Below are positions 53,514-62,500 of a stretch of DNA of 64,000 bases, piece after piece; within the stretch, counting starts at the first letter, position 1, and the number at the start of each line of letters is the position of its first letter. The DNA is taken from the NCBI RefSeq assembly GCF_029893805.1, contig NZ_JARXYP010000002.1:3038001-3102000 (forward strand), given 5' to 3'. This stretch comes from Streptomyces sp. SAI-135. Its GTDB lineage: Bacteria; Actinomycetota; Actinomycetes; Streptomycetales; Streptomycetaceae. Position numbers and translations under genes: made by a program. The notes under the pieces are model-generated. The model was given only the letters and a program-made list of their open reading frames with translations, ran no database searches and was not told the origin of the DNA.

Positions 53514-54479
53514 TTACCGGACAACGGGCCAGTCACGCACCCAGCCGAGCCTGTTCAGGCCGAGCTTCGGCGTGCCGTTGTCCTCTGCGTCGTAGTAGTG
53601 GTAGGCCAGCCATTCCTGGCCGCGGGTGCGGAAGACCGACTCGCCTCCCGTGCCGATGTACCTCCCGTGTCCTGCCAGCAGCAGGTCGCCGCCGCCCGCC
53701 GACAGCGGCTTGCCGGTGCTGTCGACGTACGGGCCTGTGACCGTCGTGGCTCTTCCGACCCTGATCTTGTACGTGGAGTTCACTCCCGCACAACAGGCGT
53801 CGTAGGACGCGAGGAGGTAGTAGTAGCGGCCGTGCCGCACGACGGACGGGCCCTCGACGGCGTACGGGGCGTCCGGGCGGGTGGCCAGGTGGTGGACGTC
53901 GGCGCCGGGGAGGGCCTTTCCGGTGGCCGGGCTGAGCTCGACCATGCGGATGCCGGTCCAGTACGAGCCGAACGACATCCACAGCCTGCCGTCCGCCCTG
54001 ATGATCGCCGGGTCGATGGCGTTCCAGGCGTCGGTGGTCTCGGAGGTGAAGACCTTGCCGTGATCGGTCCAGGTGCCGGGGAGGCCGGACGGGGAGGTGG
54101 CCACGCCGATCGCGGAGTGGTTGGTGCCCCAGGACGACACGGCGTAGTAGAGCCAGTACCGGCCCGCCCGGTACGAGATGTCGGGCGCCCAGGGATCTCC
54201 GGTGTCGTTGTACTCGTACCACCACGCCGGCGGCTCGGCGAAGGCGTTGCCCGCGTCGGTCCAGTGCCGGAGGTCCTTGGAGAGCCGGGCCCCGATGACC
54301 CCGCCGGTCGAGTAGGCCGCGTACCCGCCCGTCTTCAGCCGGACGACCGTCGGATCATGGATGATCTGCTGCCCGCTGATCGGAACCGGATCGGGATAGC
54401 CGGTGTCCGCCTGCACCGGCCCCGGCACGAGCGCGACGAGGGCGGCGGCCAGAACGGCGGCGACTCTGAGGCACTTCAA
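53514..54479 (-). CDS. Secreted GH43 endo-alpha-1,5-L-arabinanase, second copy
   Basis: A 321-aa paralogue of the enzyme at 40573, with the same catalytic layout (HDPTVVR, AIDPAIIRADG, VEGPSVVRHGRYYYLL) and the CCAG loop. Both end with a shared DNGTPKLG segment. In the third catalytic block the first copy reads VEAP and this one VEGP. The signal peptide is LRVAAVLAAALVALVPGPVQA. The start is taken at TTG 54479, six bases after GGGAG; longer upstream extensions are not secretory. Forms an operon with the GH51 gene. Confidence 0.88.
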   Translation of the reverse strand: MKCLRVAAVLAAALVALVPGPVQADTGYPDPVPISGQQIIHDPTVVRLKTGGYAAYSTGGVIGARLSKDLRHWTDAGNAFAEPPAWWYEYNDTGDPWAPDISYRAGRYWLYYAVSSWGTNHSAIGVATSPSGLPGTWTDHGKVFTSETTDAWNAIDPAIIRADGRLWMSFGSYWTGIRMVELSPATGKALPGADVHHLATRPDAPYAVEGPSVVRHGRYYYLLASYDACCAGVNSTYKIRVGRATTVTGPYVDSTGKPLSAGGGDLLLAGHGRYIGTGGESVFRTRGQEWLAYHYYDAEDNGTPKLGLNRLGWVRDWPVVR

Positions 54480-55053
54480 CTGCGGCTCCCTGTGTCGGTG
54501 ACGGCCCGTCGGGACCGAGGCGATGGGGACGGCGAGGCCGTGACGCGGTGGTGGCATGCGGTAGGGGTCGTGCCCCGGGCAACGGAGGGTCCCTGCCACC
54601 GAGAGGACGTGTGCGGCCAGGGTGAGCCGGTGCCCTTGCCCAGGCGCGGACAGACCACACCCGGCGCCGAGCCCCACCCGGACCCCGACCGGACCGACGC
54701 CGCGGTGGGACCGCGCCCAGCCGATGCCGCCTCGCCCGCACACCGACCACCGAGGAACGACAGGCCGCCCAGGTCACGCTCGACGGCGAGCCCCGCCCCG
54801 GGCCGCGACCCACCGGGACCGCACCCGGCTGCCACCGCCCTTCTCCACACACCGACCACCGAAGCGCAGGCCCCCGGCAGACCCATCGAGACGCAGGTGC
54901 CGGGGCGTGATCGGGCCGACGCCGCGGTGGGACCGTGCCCTGCTGATGCCTTCCTTCGGGTGCGACGCAGGACCCGGTCGGCGGCTGCCGCCTCGTCACG
55001 GCCGTCGGCCAGGCCCGCGCCGTGACGCGGTCGTCCGTTTCCGTGCTGTCGGG
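54480..55053. repeat. Gene-free 574-bp gap with diverged tandem repeats (about 110-bp period)
   Basis: No credible gene. CCGACGCCGCGGTGGGACCG occurs at 54694 and again at 54916 (222 bp apart), each followed by a GCCC..GATGCC segment. CACACCGACCACCGA occurs at 54739 and 54848 (109 bp apart). Together these indicate about two and a half diverged units of roughly 110 bp between the importer genes and the GH43-GH51 operon. Confidence 0.65.
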
Positions 55054-55914
55054 TCACTGGCCCGCCAGGCCCGTGTGGGCCACGCCCGCGACGATCTGGC
55101 GTTGGAAGAAGACGAAGACGACGATCAGCGGGAGGCCAGCCATCAGGCCGCCGGCCATGAGCTGGGCCCACTGGATGCCGTAGGAGTTCATGACGGTCGC
55201 GATGCCGTTCGGCATGGTCATCAGGTCGGGGTTGTTGGTCACCATGTAGGGCCACAGGAAGTTGTTCCAGGAGGCGATGAAGGTGAAGATGCCGACCGCC
55301 GCCAGGGAGGGCCGGGCGAGGGGGACCACGATCGTGAAGAAGACCCGCCAGCGGCCCGCGCCGTCGATGAACGCGGCCTCCTCCAACTCGCGCGGCACGC
55401 CCTGGAAGAACTTGTAGAGGATGTAGACCATCGCGGCCGGAGCGCACTGGGGAAGGATCATGCCCCAGTACGTGTCGACCATCCCCAACTGCTGGACCGT
55501 GGTGAAGAGGGGGACGCCGAGGACGGCCGGGGAGATCATCAGGCCCGACATCACGATGCCCATGAGCACGCTCTTGCCGCGGAACTCGGTGCGGGAGAAG
55601 CCGTATCCGGCGAGCGCGCTGACCGTCAGCACGACGGAGGTGACGCAGACCGACACCACCAGCGAGTTGATGAACCAGTTGGTGATGTTGCCGGTCTCCC
55701 ACAGCGCCTTCCACGCCTGGACCGTCCAGACCTCCGGCAGCCAGTGCGGCGGGATCTCGGCCGCCTCCGCCTCGGACTTGAGCGAGGTGAACAGCGCGGC
55801 CGCGATCGGTGCGACGAAGACGGCGGAGACGGCGACACCGAGCAGCGTGAGGACGATCTGGCCGGGCGTCCAGGGCTTGCGGGGACTCTTGCGGACCTGT
55901 ACGGCGGTGGTCAT
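55054..55914 (-). CDS. Carbohydrate ABC transporter permease (MalG type)
   Basis: A 286-aa permease with six membrane segments and the EAA loop EEAAFIDGAGRWRVFFTIVVPLARPSL of binding-protein-dependent sugar importers. It overlaps the upstream permease by 4 bp (ATGA). No ATP-binding subunit is encoded here; Streptomyces importers of this class usually share the MsiK ATPase encoded elsewhere. Context (two arabinanases, GH51) suggests arabino-oligosaccharide uptake. Confidence 0.93.
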   Translation of the reverse strand: MTTAVQVRKSPRKPWTPGQIVLTLLGVAVSAVFVAPIAAALFTSLKSEAEAAEIPPHWLPEVWTVQAWKALWETGNITNWFINSLVVSVCVTSVVLTVSALAGYGFSRTEFRGKSVLMGIVMSGLMISPAVLGVPLFTTVQQLGMVDTYWGMILPQCAPAAMVYILYKFFQGVPRELEEAAFIDGAGRWRVFFTIVVPLARPSLAAVGIFTFIASWNNFLWPYMVTNNPDLMTMPNGIATVMNSYGIQWAQLMAGGLMAGLPLIVVFVFFQRQIVAGVAHTGLAGQ

Positions 55915-56861
55915 CGGCCGCTCTCCTCACGGTTGCGCAGCAGCCGCATCCGGGTCAGGGCGACGACTGCGATGATCACGAAGAAGATGATGGACATCGC
56001 GGAGGCGTAGCCCACGCGGTAGCTGGTGAAGCCCTGTTCGAGGGTGTACTGCACGAAGGAGCGGGTGCTGAGCTCCGGTCCGGGCCCGAAGTCCATCATC
56101 ACGACGGCCTGGTCGAAGAGTTGCAGCGAGGCGAGGATCTGGAGCGCGATCACCAGCCCGGTGATGTGGCGCAGCATCGGCAGCGTGATGTGGACCATGC
56201 GGTGCCAGGCGTTCGCGCCGTCCAGCTTCGCCGCCTCGTAGAGGTGGTCCGGGATGCCCTGGAGGGCGGCGAGGTAGAGCAGGAAGCTGAAGCCGACGGT
56301 CCACCACAGCGTCTCGATGACGATGGCGAGCATCGCGTACGACTTGTCGGTCAGCCAGGGCGTGTCGAGCCCGAAGGTCTCGTTGACCAGGCCGATGCCC
56401 TGGGTGAACAGCCACTGGAACATGTTGGCGGCCACCGTCGAGGGCAGCAGGAACGGCACGAAGAAGCACAGCCGCCACAGCCACTTCCCGCGCTCGATGT
56501 TGTGGGCGAGCATCGCCAGCAGGAAGGCGAGGACCGTGATGCAGGGGACGACCAGCAGCGTGAAGTACGCGCTGTGGCCGAGCGCGTCCCACAGCGCCTG
56601 GTCGCGCAGGGCCTCGCGGTAGTTGTCGAGGCCGACGAAGCTCGCGCCCTCGCCGGAGATGTTGGCGTCGGTGAAGCTGAGCCAGACACCGCGCAGCAGC
56701 GGCCAGACCACGAACAGCGCGAAGAGCGCCAGGAACGGGGCGACGAACCAACCCCCGTGCTGGAAGCCCTGCTTGCGGCGGACCGTGGCGACGGCGGTCG
56801 CGGTCCTGGCGCGGGCCGGTGCGGCGACGGCTCCGGTCGTCATGTGAGCGCTGGTCGTCAT
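55911..56861 (-). CDS. Carbohydrate ABC transporter permease (MalF type)
   Basis: A 316-aa permease with six hydrophobic segments and the EAA loop YEAAKLDGANAWHRMVHITLPML. The cytoplasmic N-terminus (about 30 residues) precedes GGWFVAPFLALFALFVVWPLL. The ATG at 56861 overlaps the stop of the binding-protein gene (ATGA), and its own stop overlaps the next permease, giving three coupled genes. Confidence 0.93.
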   Translation of the reverse strand: MTTSAHMTTGAVAAPARARTATAVATVRRKQGFQHGGWFVAPFLALFALFVVWPLLRGVWLSFTDANISGEGASFVGLDNYREALRDQALWDALGHSAYFTLLVVPCITVLAFLLAMLAHNIERGKWLWRLCFFVPFLLPSTVAANMFQWLFTQGIGLVNETFGLDTPWLTDKSYAMLAIVIETLWWTVGFSFLLYLAALQGIPDHLYEAAKLDGANAWHRMVHITLPMLRHITGLVIALQILASLQLFDQAVVMMDFGPGPELSTRSFVQYTLEQGFTSYRVGYASAMSIIFFVIIAVVALTRMRLLRNREESGR

Positions 56862-58219
56862 GCGACCGCACCTCCCTGCGCGGCGGTCCTGCCGTCCATC
56901 GGGTTCTTCGAGGCGAGGAGCTTGGTGAGGTGTTCCTTCATGGTCCGCGCGACCGACGCCGGCTTGGCGGAGCCCATCGTGGAGGAGACGACGACCGGGC
57001 CGAGGTCCTGGGCGAGCACGCCGGTGGAGCCCGCGAACCACACCTTCGGTTCGGTGGCCTGGTGGTTCATGGCACTGACGTACTCGTTCTGCGGGGTGAG
57101 CTTCTCGTACGCCTCGGTGGAGAGGGTCGGCGTCCAGGCGGGGATGTGACCGCCGGCCGCCCACTGGAGGGCGTGGGTGACGACGTACGCGGCGAGTTCG
57201 TGGGCGCCCTCGTCGGCGGCGCCGCCGCGGCCCGCCTGGTGGGGCAGGACGAAGGCGTGCGACTCGGCGTGGGTGGCCTGCTTGCCGAAGACGGGCGGCA
57301 GCGGGGTCGCGCCGTAGTCCAGCCCGGCGCCGGAGAAGACCGGCACGGACCAGTTGCCCTCCCAGGTGAAGGGGGCGCCGTTGATGAACTGCTCGCCGGT
57401 GGGGGCGCCGGGGATGACGTACCCGTCGGTGACGTGGCGGCGGAGGAACTCCAGTACCCGGGTGGCCTTGTCGGGGTCGAAGAGGACCTCGGTGTTGTCG
57501 GCGTCGAACCACCGGCCGCCGAGCTGGGTGTAGAAGGCGACGAAGAACCACCACTGGAAGTTCTGGTCGTTGGTCCACAGGCCGATCGTCTGGAGGCCCT
57601 TCTTCTGGGCGGACTTGGCCTGCTTGAGGACGTCGAACCACTCGTCGGTGGAGGTGACCGGGACCATCCGGCCGTCGTCGCCGAGCAGGCCCGCCTTCTT
57701 GAGCACGTCCTTGCGGTAGAAGCAGAGCTGGACGTGGATGTCGAGGGGGAGGGCGTAGAGCTTGCCGTCGATGACGCCGCGCTTCCACAGGGCGGGGTTG
57801 TAGTCCTGCTCCCGTACGCCGTACCGGGCGAGCAGGTCGACGTCCCACGGGTCGAGGAGGCGGCCCGGTGAGAAGCCGGTGACCCGGCCCATGTGCATGA
57901 CGCCGAGGTCGGGGGCGCGGTTGCCCGCGGCCGCCATGGCGAGTTTGGTGTAGAAGGGGTTGCCCCACTGGAGCGTGGAGTCCTTCACGTCGATGTCCGG
58001 ACGGTCCTTGCGGAAGGCGTCCAGCATCGTGATCATGTTGGCGCCGTCGCCGCCGCTGAAGAGGTTCCAGTAGCGCACCCGGGTGTCCGCGCCGGAGGCG
58101 AGCGCGTCGGCCCCGGTGCCGAGGGCCGCGAAGCCGAAGCCGGCGGCGACGGTCAGTCCGCCGGCGGTGGCGAGAAGTCGCCTGCGGCTCAGGTCAGGTC
58201 GTCCCATTCCCTGCCCCAT
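56858..58219 (-). CDS. Sugar ABC transporter substrate-binding protein (Tat-type signal)
   Basis: A 453-aa family 1 extracellular solute-binding protein. The signal carries LSRRRLLATAGGLTVAAGFG, a twin-arginine-like motif, with no lipobox Cys. The mature part shows the GGDGANMITMLDAFRKDRPDI and GAPDLG-type segments of oligosaccharide-binding proteins. The start is at 58219 or 58207; neither has a clear ribosome site. The gene heads the importer operon and has a strong promoter with a LacI-type palindrome. Substrate is inferred as arabinan-derived sugars from the neighbouring GH43 and GH51 genes. Confidence 0.88.
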   Translation of the reverse strand: MGQGMGRPDLSRRRLLATAGGLTVAAGFGFAALGTGADALASGADTRVRYWNLFSGGDGANMITMLDAFRKDRPDIDVKDSTLQWGNPFYTKLAMAAAGNRAPDLGVMHMGRVTGFSPGRLLDPWDVDLLARYGVREQDYNPALWKRGVIDGKLYALPLDIHVQLCFYRKDVLKKAGLLGDDGRMVPVTSTDEWFDVLKQAKSAQKKGLQTIGLWTNDQNFQWWFFVAFYTQLGGRWFDADNTEVLFDPDKATRVLEFLRRHVTDGYVIPGAPTGEQFINGAPFTWEGNWSVPVFSGAGLDYGATPLPPVFGKQATHAESHAFVLPHQAGRGGAADEGAHELAAYVVTHALQWAAGGHIPAWTPTLSTEAYEKLTPQNEYVSAMNHQATEPKVWFAGSTGVLAQDLGPVVVSSTMGSAKPASVARTMKEHLTKLLASKNPMDGRTAAQGGAVA

Positions 58220-58222
58220 CTG

Positions 58223-58288
58223 TTCGAGATCTCGAATTGCGCTCGTAACTTCGAACGGGACCGTAGGCAGGAAGCGCTTTCCAGTCAA
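58223..58288 (-). promoter_or_regulatory. Promoter and operators of the sugar importer operon
   Basis: On the minus strand TTGACT (58283-58288), a 17-bp spacer and TACGGT (58260-58265) form a near-consensus promoter. The spacer holds GGAAGCGCTTTCC (58270-58282), a LacI-family-type operator. The box CTTCGAACGGGACCGTAG (58249-58266) overlaps the -10 and start. In the leader, TTCGAGATCTCGAA (58223-58236) is a perfect 14-bp palindrome. Two different repressors could act here. Confidence 0.7.
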
Positions 58289-58432
58289 TGGGTCGCGCAG
58301 GAAAATCGTTGCCCCGGTCCACCGGTCGAACAGGGGACGAGGACCGGACGCCGGATCGCGTGACGGGGACAGTTCAGGGCGCGTAGTCTCGAACGGCCCG
58401 TCCTACGGCGGCGGGAGAGCTCAGGGGGTGGG

Positions 58433-59026
58433 ATGGACATCGCGGGTGCGCGCAGGAGTGCGGCCCGGATCGCCTCGGCGCTGCGACGCACCCGTGCGAC
58501 CCCGGCCATGCGCGATCTGGTCTCCGGTCTCACCCAGGCGGTCCGGGCCGCCCCCCGCCCTCCGGCCGACGTGCCCGAACTGTGCCGGATCCTGTGCCAG
58601 GAGATGAGCGCGCGCCGCGGCGGCCGGCCCGTCGACCTGCGGTTCGAGCGGTTCCCCGACGAGATCGCGGTGACCGGACTGTGGGTGGAGTTCGGGGACT
58701 TCGACCTCGTGATCGTCGAGGAGCGGGCCGAGGAGATGCAGCAACTGGTCATCCTGGGGCACGAGTTGTGGCACCTGCACGCGGGCCACGCCCACCATCA
58801 CGCGGCCGCGGCGGACGCGCTCGCCGGACGGCCCGGCTGGGACTCCGTCGCCCTGACCGTCGCCGCCCGCAACGGCTCCCGGGAGGCGGACGAGGCCGAG
58901 GCCGACGACTTCGGGCACCGGCTGGCGGCCGCGTTCCGGCCCTACACGACCGGAGGGGGCGGCGTCACTCCCGACCCCGTCCAGCGGTCCCTCGGCTACC
59001 GCCGGTCCGGAGGCAGGACACTGTGA
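58433..59026 (+). CDS. HELWH metalloprotein (ImmA/IrrE-like, annotated elsewhere as toxin component)
   Basis: A 197-aa protein with the zinc-protease motif HELWH (His110, Glu111, His114) followed by LHAGHAHHH, and an N-terminal helical part. It resembles actinobacterial proteins labelled toxin components and distantly ImmA/IrrE proteases that cleave regulators. No helix-turn-helix partner is encoded next to it. Its stop overlaps the GTG of the next gene (GTGA), so it is co-translated with a membrane protein and a flavin enzyme. Confidence 0.7.
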   Translation: MDIAGARRSAARIASALRRTRATPAMRDLVSGLTQAVRAAPRPPADVPELCRILCQEMSARRGGRPVDLRFERFPDEIAVTGLWVEFGDFDLVIVEERAEEMQQLVILGHELWHLHAGHAHHHAAAADALAGRPGWDSVALTVAARNGSREADEAEADDFGHRLAAAFRPYTTGGGGVTPDPVQRSLGYRRSGGRTL

Positions 59027-60255
59027 CGCGCCTCCCCCTGGCCGAAGGCGCCGGTGGGTTCTTCACCGGGCTGTACATCTCCTTCTGGCTGCCTGCCGTG
59101 GTCCTGACCGCGGCCCTGGTGATCAAGCTGCCCAGCATCCTCAAGCTGTGGCGGGACCCGTTGCTGCGGGCCGTGGGCGGCCTGCTGCTGTTCGCCTGCG
59201 CGGTCTTCGTCTTCGCGGCCCCCGGCACCATCGCCTGGACCAACCGCGTCACCGGCGTTCCCAACATCGCGGCACCCTGGGTGTACTCCCTGCTCACCGC
59301 GCTGTCCGCGTCCTGGCTGCTGCTGGTCGTGCACTGGCGCAACGGCCACACCGACCGCCGGGAGCAGACGCGGCGCGCGACCCGCTGGGTGGTCTCGGTC
59401 TACGCGGGCGTGGTCGTCGCACTGTGGGTGCTGTTCGCGCTCGCCGACGTGCCCGTGGAGCGGGTCCGGGACCTGGACACCTACTACGCGAACACGCCGT
59501 TCATGCGCGAGGAGATCCTGCTCTACCTCCTGGCGCACGCTGTGGCCTGCTCGATCACGACTCGGCTCGTGTGGAACTGGATCCGGACCGACGGCCTCGA
59601 CGGTTGGCTGCGCTGGGGCCTGAGGTTCCTGGGCATCGGCTATGCGACGAACCTGCTCTTCGGCGCGGCCAAGCTCACCGCCGTGGCGGCCCGCTGGACA
59701 GGCCGGGACCTGGACTGGCTGAACACCAATATCGCGCCCTCGGCCGCCTGCATCGCCGCCACCTTCGTCGCGATCGGCTTCATCGTCCCGCACGTCGGGC
59801 AGTACCTGCAGGAACGCTGGCTGGTGCGCCGTCGCTACCGGAACCTGAAACCCCTCGCCCGGCTGCTGCGGACCGTCGCCGGCGGCCGCGAACCGCTCGC
59901 GCTGCGGGCGACCGCCGAGATGCGCCTGATCCGTCGCGAGACCTACATCCGCGACGCGCTGCTGTACCTGTCCCGCTTCCTCGACGAGGACCTGCGCCGC
60001 CGGGCCTACGGCGCCGCCCTGGCCCTCGGCCACGATCCCGGCCGGGCACAGGAGCTGGCGGCCGCGGTGGCGATCGTGGGCGCCGTCGAGACCCGCGGGC
60101 GTGCTCCGGACGGCGAGGGGCGGTGCGAGGCCGACACCACCTACCTGCTCCAGGAGATCCAGGCCGTGTCCGAGGCCCTGGGCCGCCCCGACGAGATCTC
60201 GGCGGTCCGTGTCCGCGCGGCCGTCCCGGCAGAGAGCGTTTCCACGCATGACTGA
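59023..60255 (+). CDS. MAB_1171c family putative transporter
   Basis: A 410-aa membrane protein with about seven hydrophobic segments in its first 260 residues, and a soluble helical C-terminal domain (about 270-410) with LRATAEMRLIRRETYIRDALLYL. The organisation fits the MAB_1171c family, seen in actinobacteria beside HELWH proteins. Transport is presumed only from the membrane topology. Overlaps both neighbours (4 bp upstream, 8 bp downstream), so all three proteins are probably needed in fixed ratio. Confidence 0.75.
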   Translation: MTRLPLAEGAGGFFTGLYISFWLPAVVLTAALVIKLPSILKLWRDPLLRAVGGLLLFACAVFVFAAPGTIAWTNRVTGVPNIAAPWVYSLLTALSASWLLLVVHWRNGHTDRREQTRRATRWVVSVYAGVVVALWVLFALADVPVERVRDLDTYYANTPFMREEILLYLLAHAVACSITTRLVWNWIRTDGLDGWLRWGLRFLGIGYATNLLFGAAKLTAVAARWTGRDLDWLNTNIAPSAACIAATFVAIGFIVPHVGQYLQERWLVRRRYRNLKPLARLLRTVAGGREPLALRATAEMRLIRRETYIRDALLYLSRFLDEDLRRRAYGAALALGHDPGRAQELAAAVAIVGAVETRGRAPDGEGRCEADTTYLLQEIQAVSEALGRPDEISAVRVRAAVPAESVSTHD

Positions 60256-61651
60256 ACCTCCCTCCCCCGCCGCAGTCGCTGTCGTCCTCGGGGGATCGCA
60301 CACCGGCATGCTCGCGGCCCGGGCCCTGGCCGGCCACGCCGACCGGGTCGTCGTCGTGGAGCGCGACGACCTGCCCGTGGCGCCCGCGCCCCGCAAGGGG
60401 CTTCCGCAGGCCCGGCACGCCCACATGCTCTGGTCGGGCGGGGCCCGGGCGATGGAGCAGCTGCTGCCGGGCATCACCCGGGCGCTCCTGGCGGCCGGGG
60501 CACGTCGGGCCCCGGTCACCACGGACATGGTCGTCCTCTCGCCGCACGGCTGGTTCCGGCGCTGGCCCGAGTCGCACCACGTGCTCCTGGCGAGCCGCGA
60601 CCTGCTGGACGCCACGGTCCGGGCCCGGGTGCTGGCCGACGACCGGATCGAGCTGCTCGCGGGCACGGAGGTACTGGGGCTGACGGGCGACGCGCGGGCG
60701 GTCACCGGGGTCCGGGTGCGGGAACGGGACGGCCGGGAGCGGACCATGGCAGCCGGTCTGGTGGTGGACGCCACCGGCCGGGGCTCGGGAGCGCCCCGCT
60801 GGCTCGCCGGTCTGGGGTTGCCGGCGCCGGAGCAGCGCGAGATCGACTCCGGCCTCGTGTACGCCAGCCGGCTCTATCTCGCGCCCGAGCCGGCCCGCGA
60901 GGGCTTCCCGGTGGTCAACGTGCAGTCCGACCCGCGGGACGGCGGCCCCGGCCGGGCGGGCTTTCTGCTGCCCATCGAGGACGGCCGCTGGATAGTGACC
61001 CTCAACGGCACCCGCGGCGGCGAACCGGGCGCCGCCGCGGACGCCTTCCTTCCGTTCGCCCGCGAGAAACTGCGGCACCCGCTCATCGGCGACCTGATCG
61101 CCGGAGCTGAACCGCTGTCCGACGTCGCCGTCACCCGTACGACCGTCAACCGCCGTCACTTCTACGAGCGGATGCCGGCCTGGCCGGAGCACTTCACGGT
61201 CCTCGGCGACGCGGTCGCGGCGTACAACCCGCTCTACGGGCACGGACTGGCCGTGGGAGCACAGAGCGCCCTGCTGCTACGAGAGTTGACGGAGCGTCAT
61301 GGCTTCGGCTCGCCGGGGCTGTCCCGCCGGGTCCAGAAAGCGGTCGCCCGGCCCGTCGGGGCAGCCTGGGATCTCGCCGGCGGACAGGACGTCTTCTACC
61401 CGGGGGCGACGCGGGAGGGGCCGACCCGTCGGGACCGGCTCGTGGCCGCGTACGTGTCCCGGCTGCTGCACACGGCCACCGGGAACGGACGCATCGCCCG
61501 CCGGGTGACGGACGTGACCTCACTCGAGCGGCGGGCGGAGGTGCTGCTGAGACCGTCCGTCCTGTTGGCGGCGCTGGCCGGGCCGCTCAAGCCGCCGTTG
61601 ACCGAACCGCCGCTCACCGCCGAGGAGTTGAAGAAGGCGGGACTCGAGTAG
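60248..61651 (+). CDS. FAD-dependent oxidoreductase (hydroxylase/halogenase-like)
   Basis: A 467-aa flavoprotein. The dinucleotide fold opens VAVVLGGSHTGMLAARALAG, slightly altered from GxGxxG. The GD motif is VVDATGRGSGAP, and the second FAD motif is VLGDAVAAYNPLYGHGLAVGAQSA. It resembles FAD-dependent monooxygenases that act on hydrophobic substrates. It overlaps the MAB_1171c-type gene by 8 bp. Its stop codon abuts the stop of the convergent lactonase gene with no gap. Confidence 0.85.
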   Translation: MTEPPSPAAVAVVLGGSHTGMLAARALAGHADRVVVVERDDLPVAPAPRKGLPQARHAHMLWSGGARAMEQLLPGITRALLAAGARRAPVTTDMVVLSPHGWFRRWPESHHVLLASRDLLDATVRARVLADDRIELLAGTEVLGLTGDARAVTGVRVRERDGRERTMAAGLVVDATGRGSGAPRWLAGLGLPAPEQREIDSGLVYASRLYLAPEPAREGFPVVNVQSDPRDGGPGRAGFLLPIEDGRWIVTLNGTRGGEPGAAADAFLPFAREKLRHPLIGDLIAGAEPLSDVAVTRTTVNRRHFYERMPAWPEHFTVLGDAVAAYNPLYGHGLAVGAQSALLLRELTERHGFGSPGLSRRVQKAVARPVGAAWDLAGGQDVFYPGATREGPTRRDRLVAAYVSRLLHTATGNGRIARRVTDVTSLERRAEVLLRPSVLLAALAGPLKPPLTEPPLTAEELKKAGLE

Positions 61652-62500
61652 TCAGCCCGCGAACGGCTGTTGCGGTACGCCCTTCCCGGCCCCCGGCACC
61701 ACCAGCAGGGAGCCCGCGACCGGGTGGGGGGAGCTCAGTCCCACCCGGGCCGTGGTGATGTAGAGGTCGGTCAGGTCCGGGCCGCCGAACGCGCACGCGG
61801 TGACGCGCGGGGTCGGGAGGGTGAGCACGCGGTCGAGCGCGCCGTCGGGCGTGTACCGCCGTACCGCGCTCCCGTCCCACAGCGCGACCCACACGCACCC
61901 GTCGGCGTCGACCGTGAGCCCGTCGGGGAACCCGGCGCCGTCCTCGACGGCGACGAAGGTCCGGCGGCCGGAGATCTGCCCGTTCTCGTGGTCGAAGACG
62001 TCGATCCGCCGCGTCGGCGAGTCGACGTAGTACATGAGCCGGCCGTCCGGGCTCCAGCCGGTGCCGTTGCTGACGGCCACGTCGTCGAGGACCGTGCGGT
62101 GCGTGCCGTCACCGGTGACACGGGACAGGGTGCCGCCGCCCGGGGCCTCGTCGTAGCGCATGGTGCCGGCCCACAGGGAGCCGTCGGGGGCCACGGCGGC
62201 GTCGTTGGCGCGGCGGCCGGGGACGGGCTCGTGGTGGAGCCAGCGGAAGGAGTCGTCGGGGGCCAGCAGGGCCACACCGTCCCGCAGGTTCAGGACGAGT
62301 CCGCCGCCCGCGCGCGGCTTGACGGCGCCGATGTGCTGGTCGAGGACGCGGACCGTGCGGCGGCCGGAGACGGGGTCGAAACTGTGCAGCCGGGCGCCGA
62401 GGATGTCGATCCACAGCAGCCGCTCACCGTCCCAGGTGGGCCCCTCGCCGAGGGTGGCCCCGGCGCGCACGGCGACGTCGTAGTGCGCGTACGGGGTCAT
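61652..62500 (-). CDS. SMP-30/gluconolactonase (LRE) family lactonase
   Basis: A 282-aa six-bladed propeller lactonase, cytoplasmic. Metal-site residues of the family are seen in LGEGPTWD (Glu), RANDAAVAPDGSLWAGTM (Asn), VSNGTGWSPDG (Asn) and FPDGLTVDADGCVWVA (Asp). It opens sugar lactones such as those of arabinose or galactose to the free acid. The ATG overlaps the IclR stop by 4 bp (ATGA), so it is in the IclR operon. The shared operator motif links it to the dehydratase at 30192. Confidence 0.9.
   Translation of the reverse strand: MTPYAHYDVAVRAGATLGEGPTWDGERLLWIDILGARLHSFDPVSGRRTVRVLDQHIGAVKPRAGGGLVLNLRDGVALLAPDDSFRWLHHEPVPGRRANDAAVAPDGSLWAGTMRYDEAPGGGTLSRVTGDGTHRTVLDDVAVSNGTGWSPDGRLMYYVDSPTRRIDVFDHENGQISGRRTFVAVEDGAGFPDGLTVDADGCVWVALWDGSAVRRYTPDGALDRVLTLPTPRVTACAFGGPDLTDLYITTARVGLSSPHPVAGSLLVVPGAGKGVPQQPFAG

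Noticed and set aside
59023..60255. Start of the MAB_1171c gene at 58582
   Set aside because: That part of the frame overlaps the HELWH gene out of frame; GTG 59023 forms a GTGA junction with its stop.
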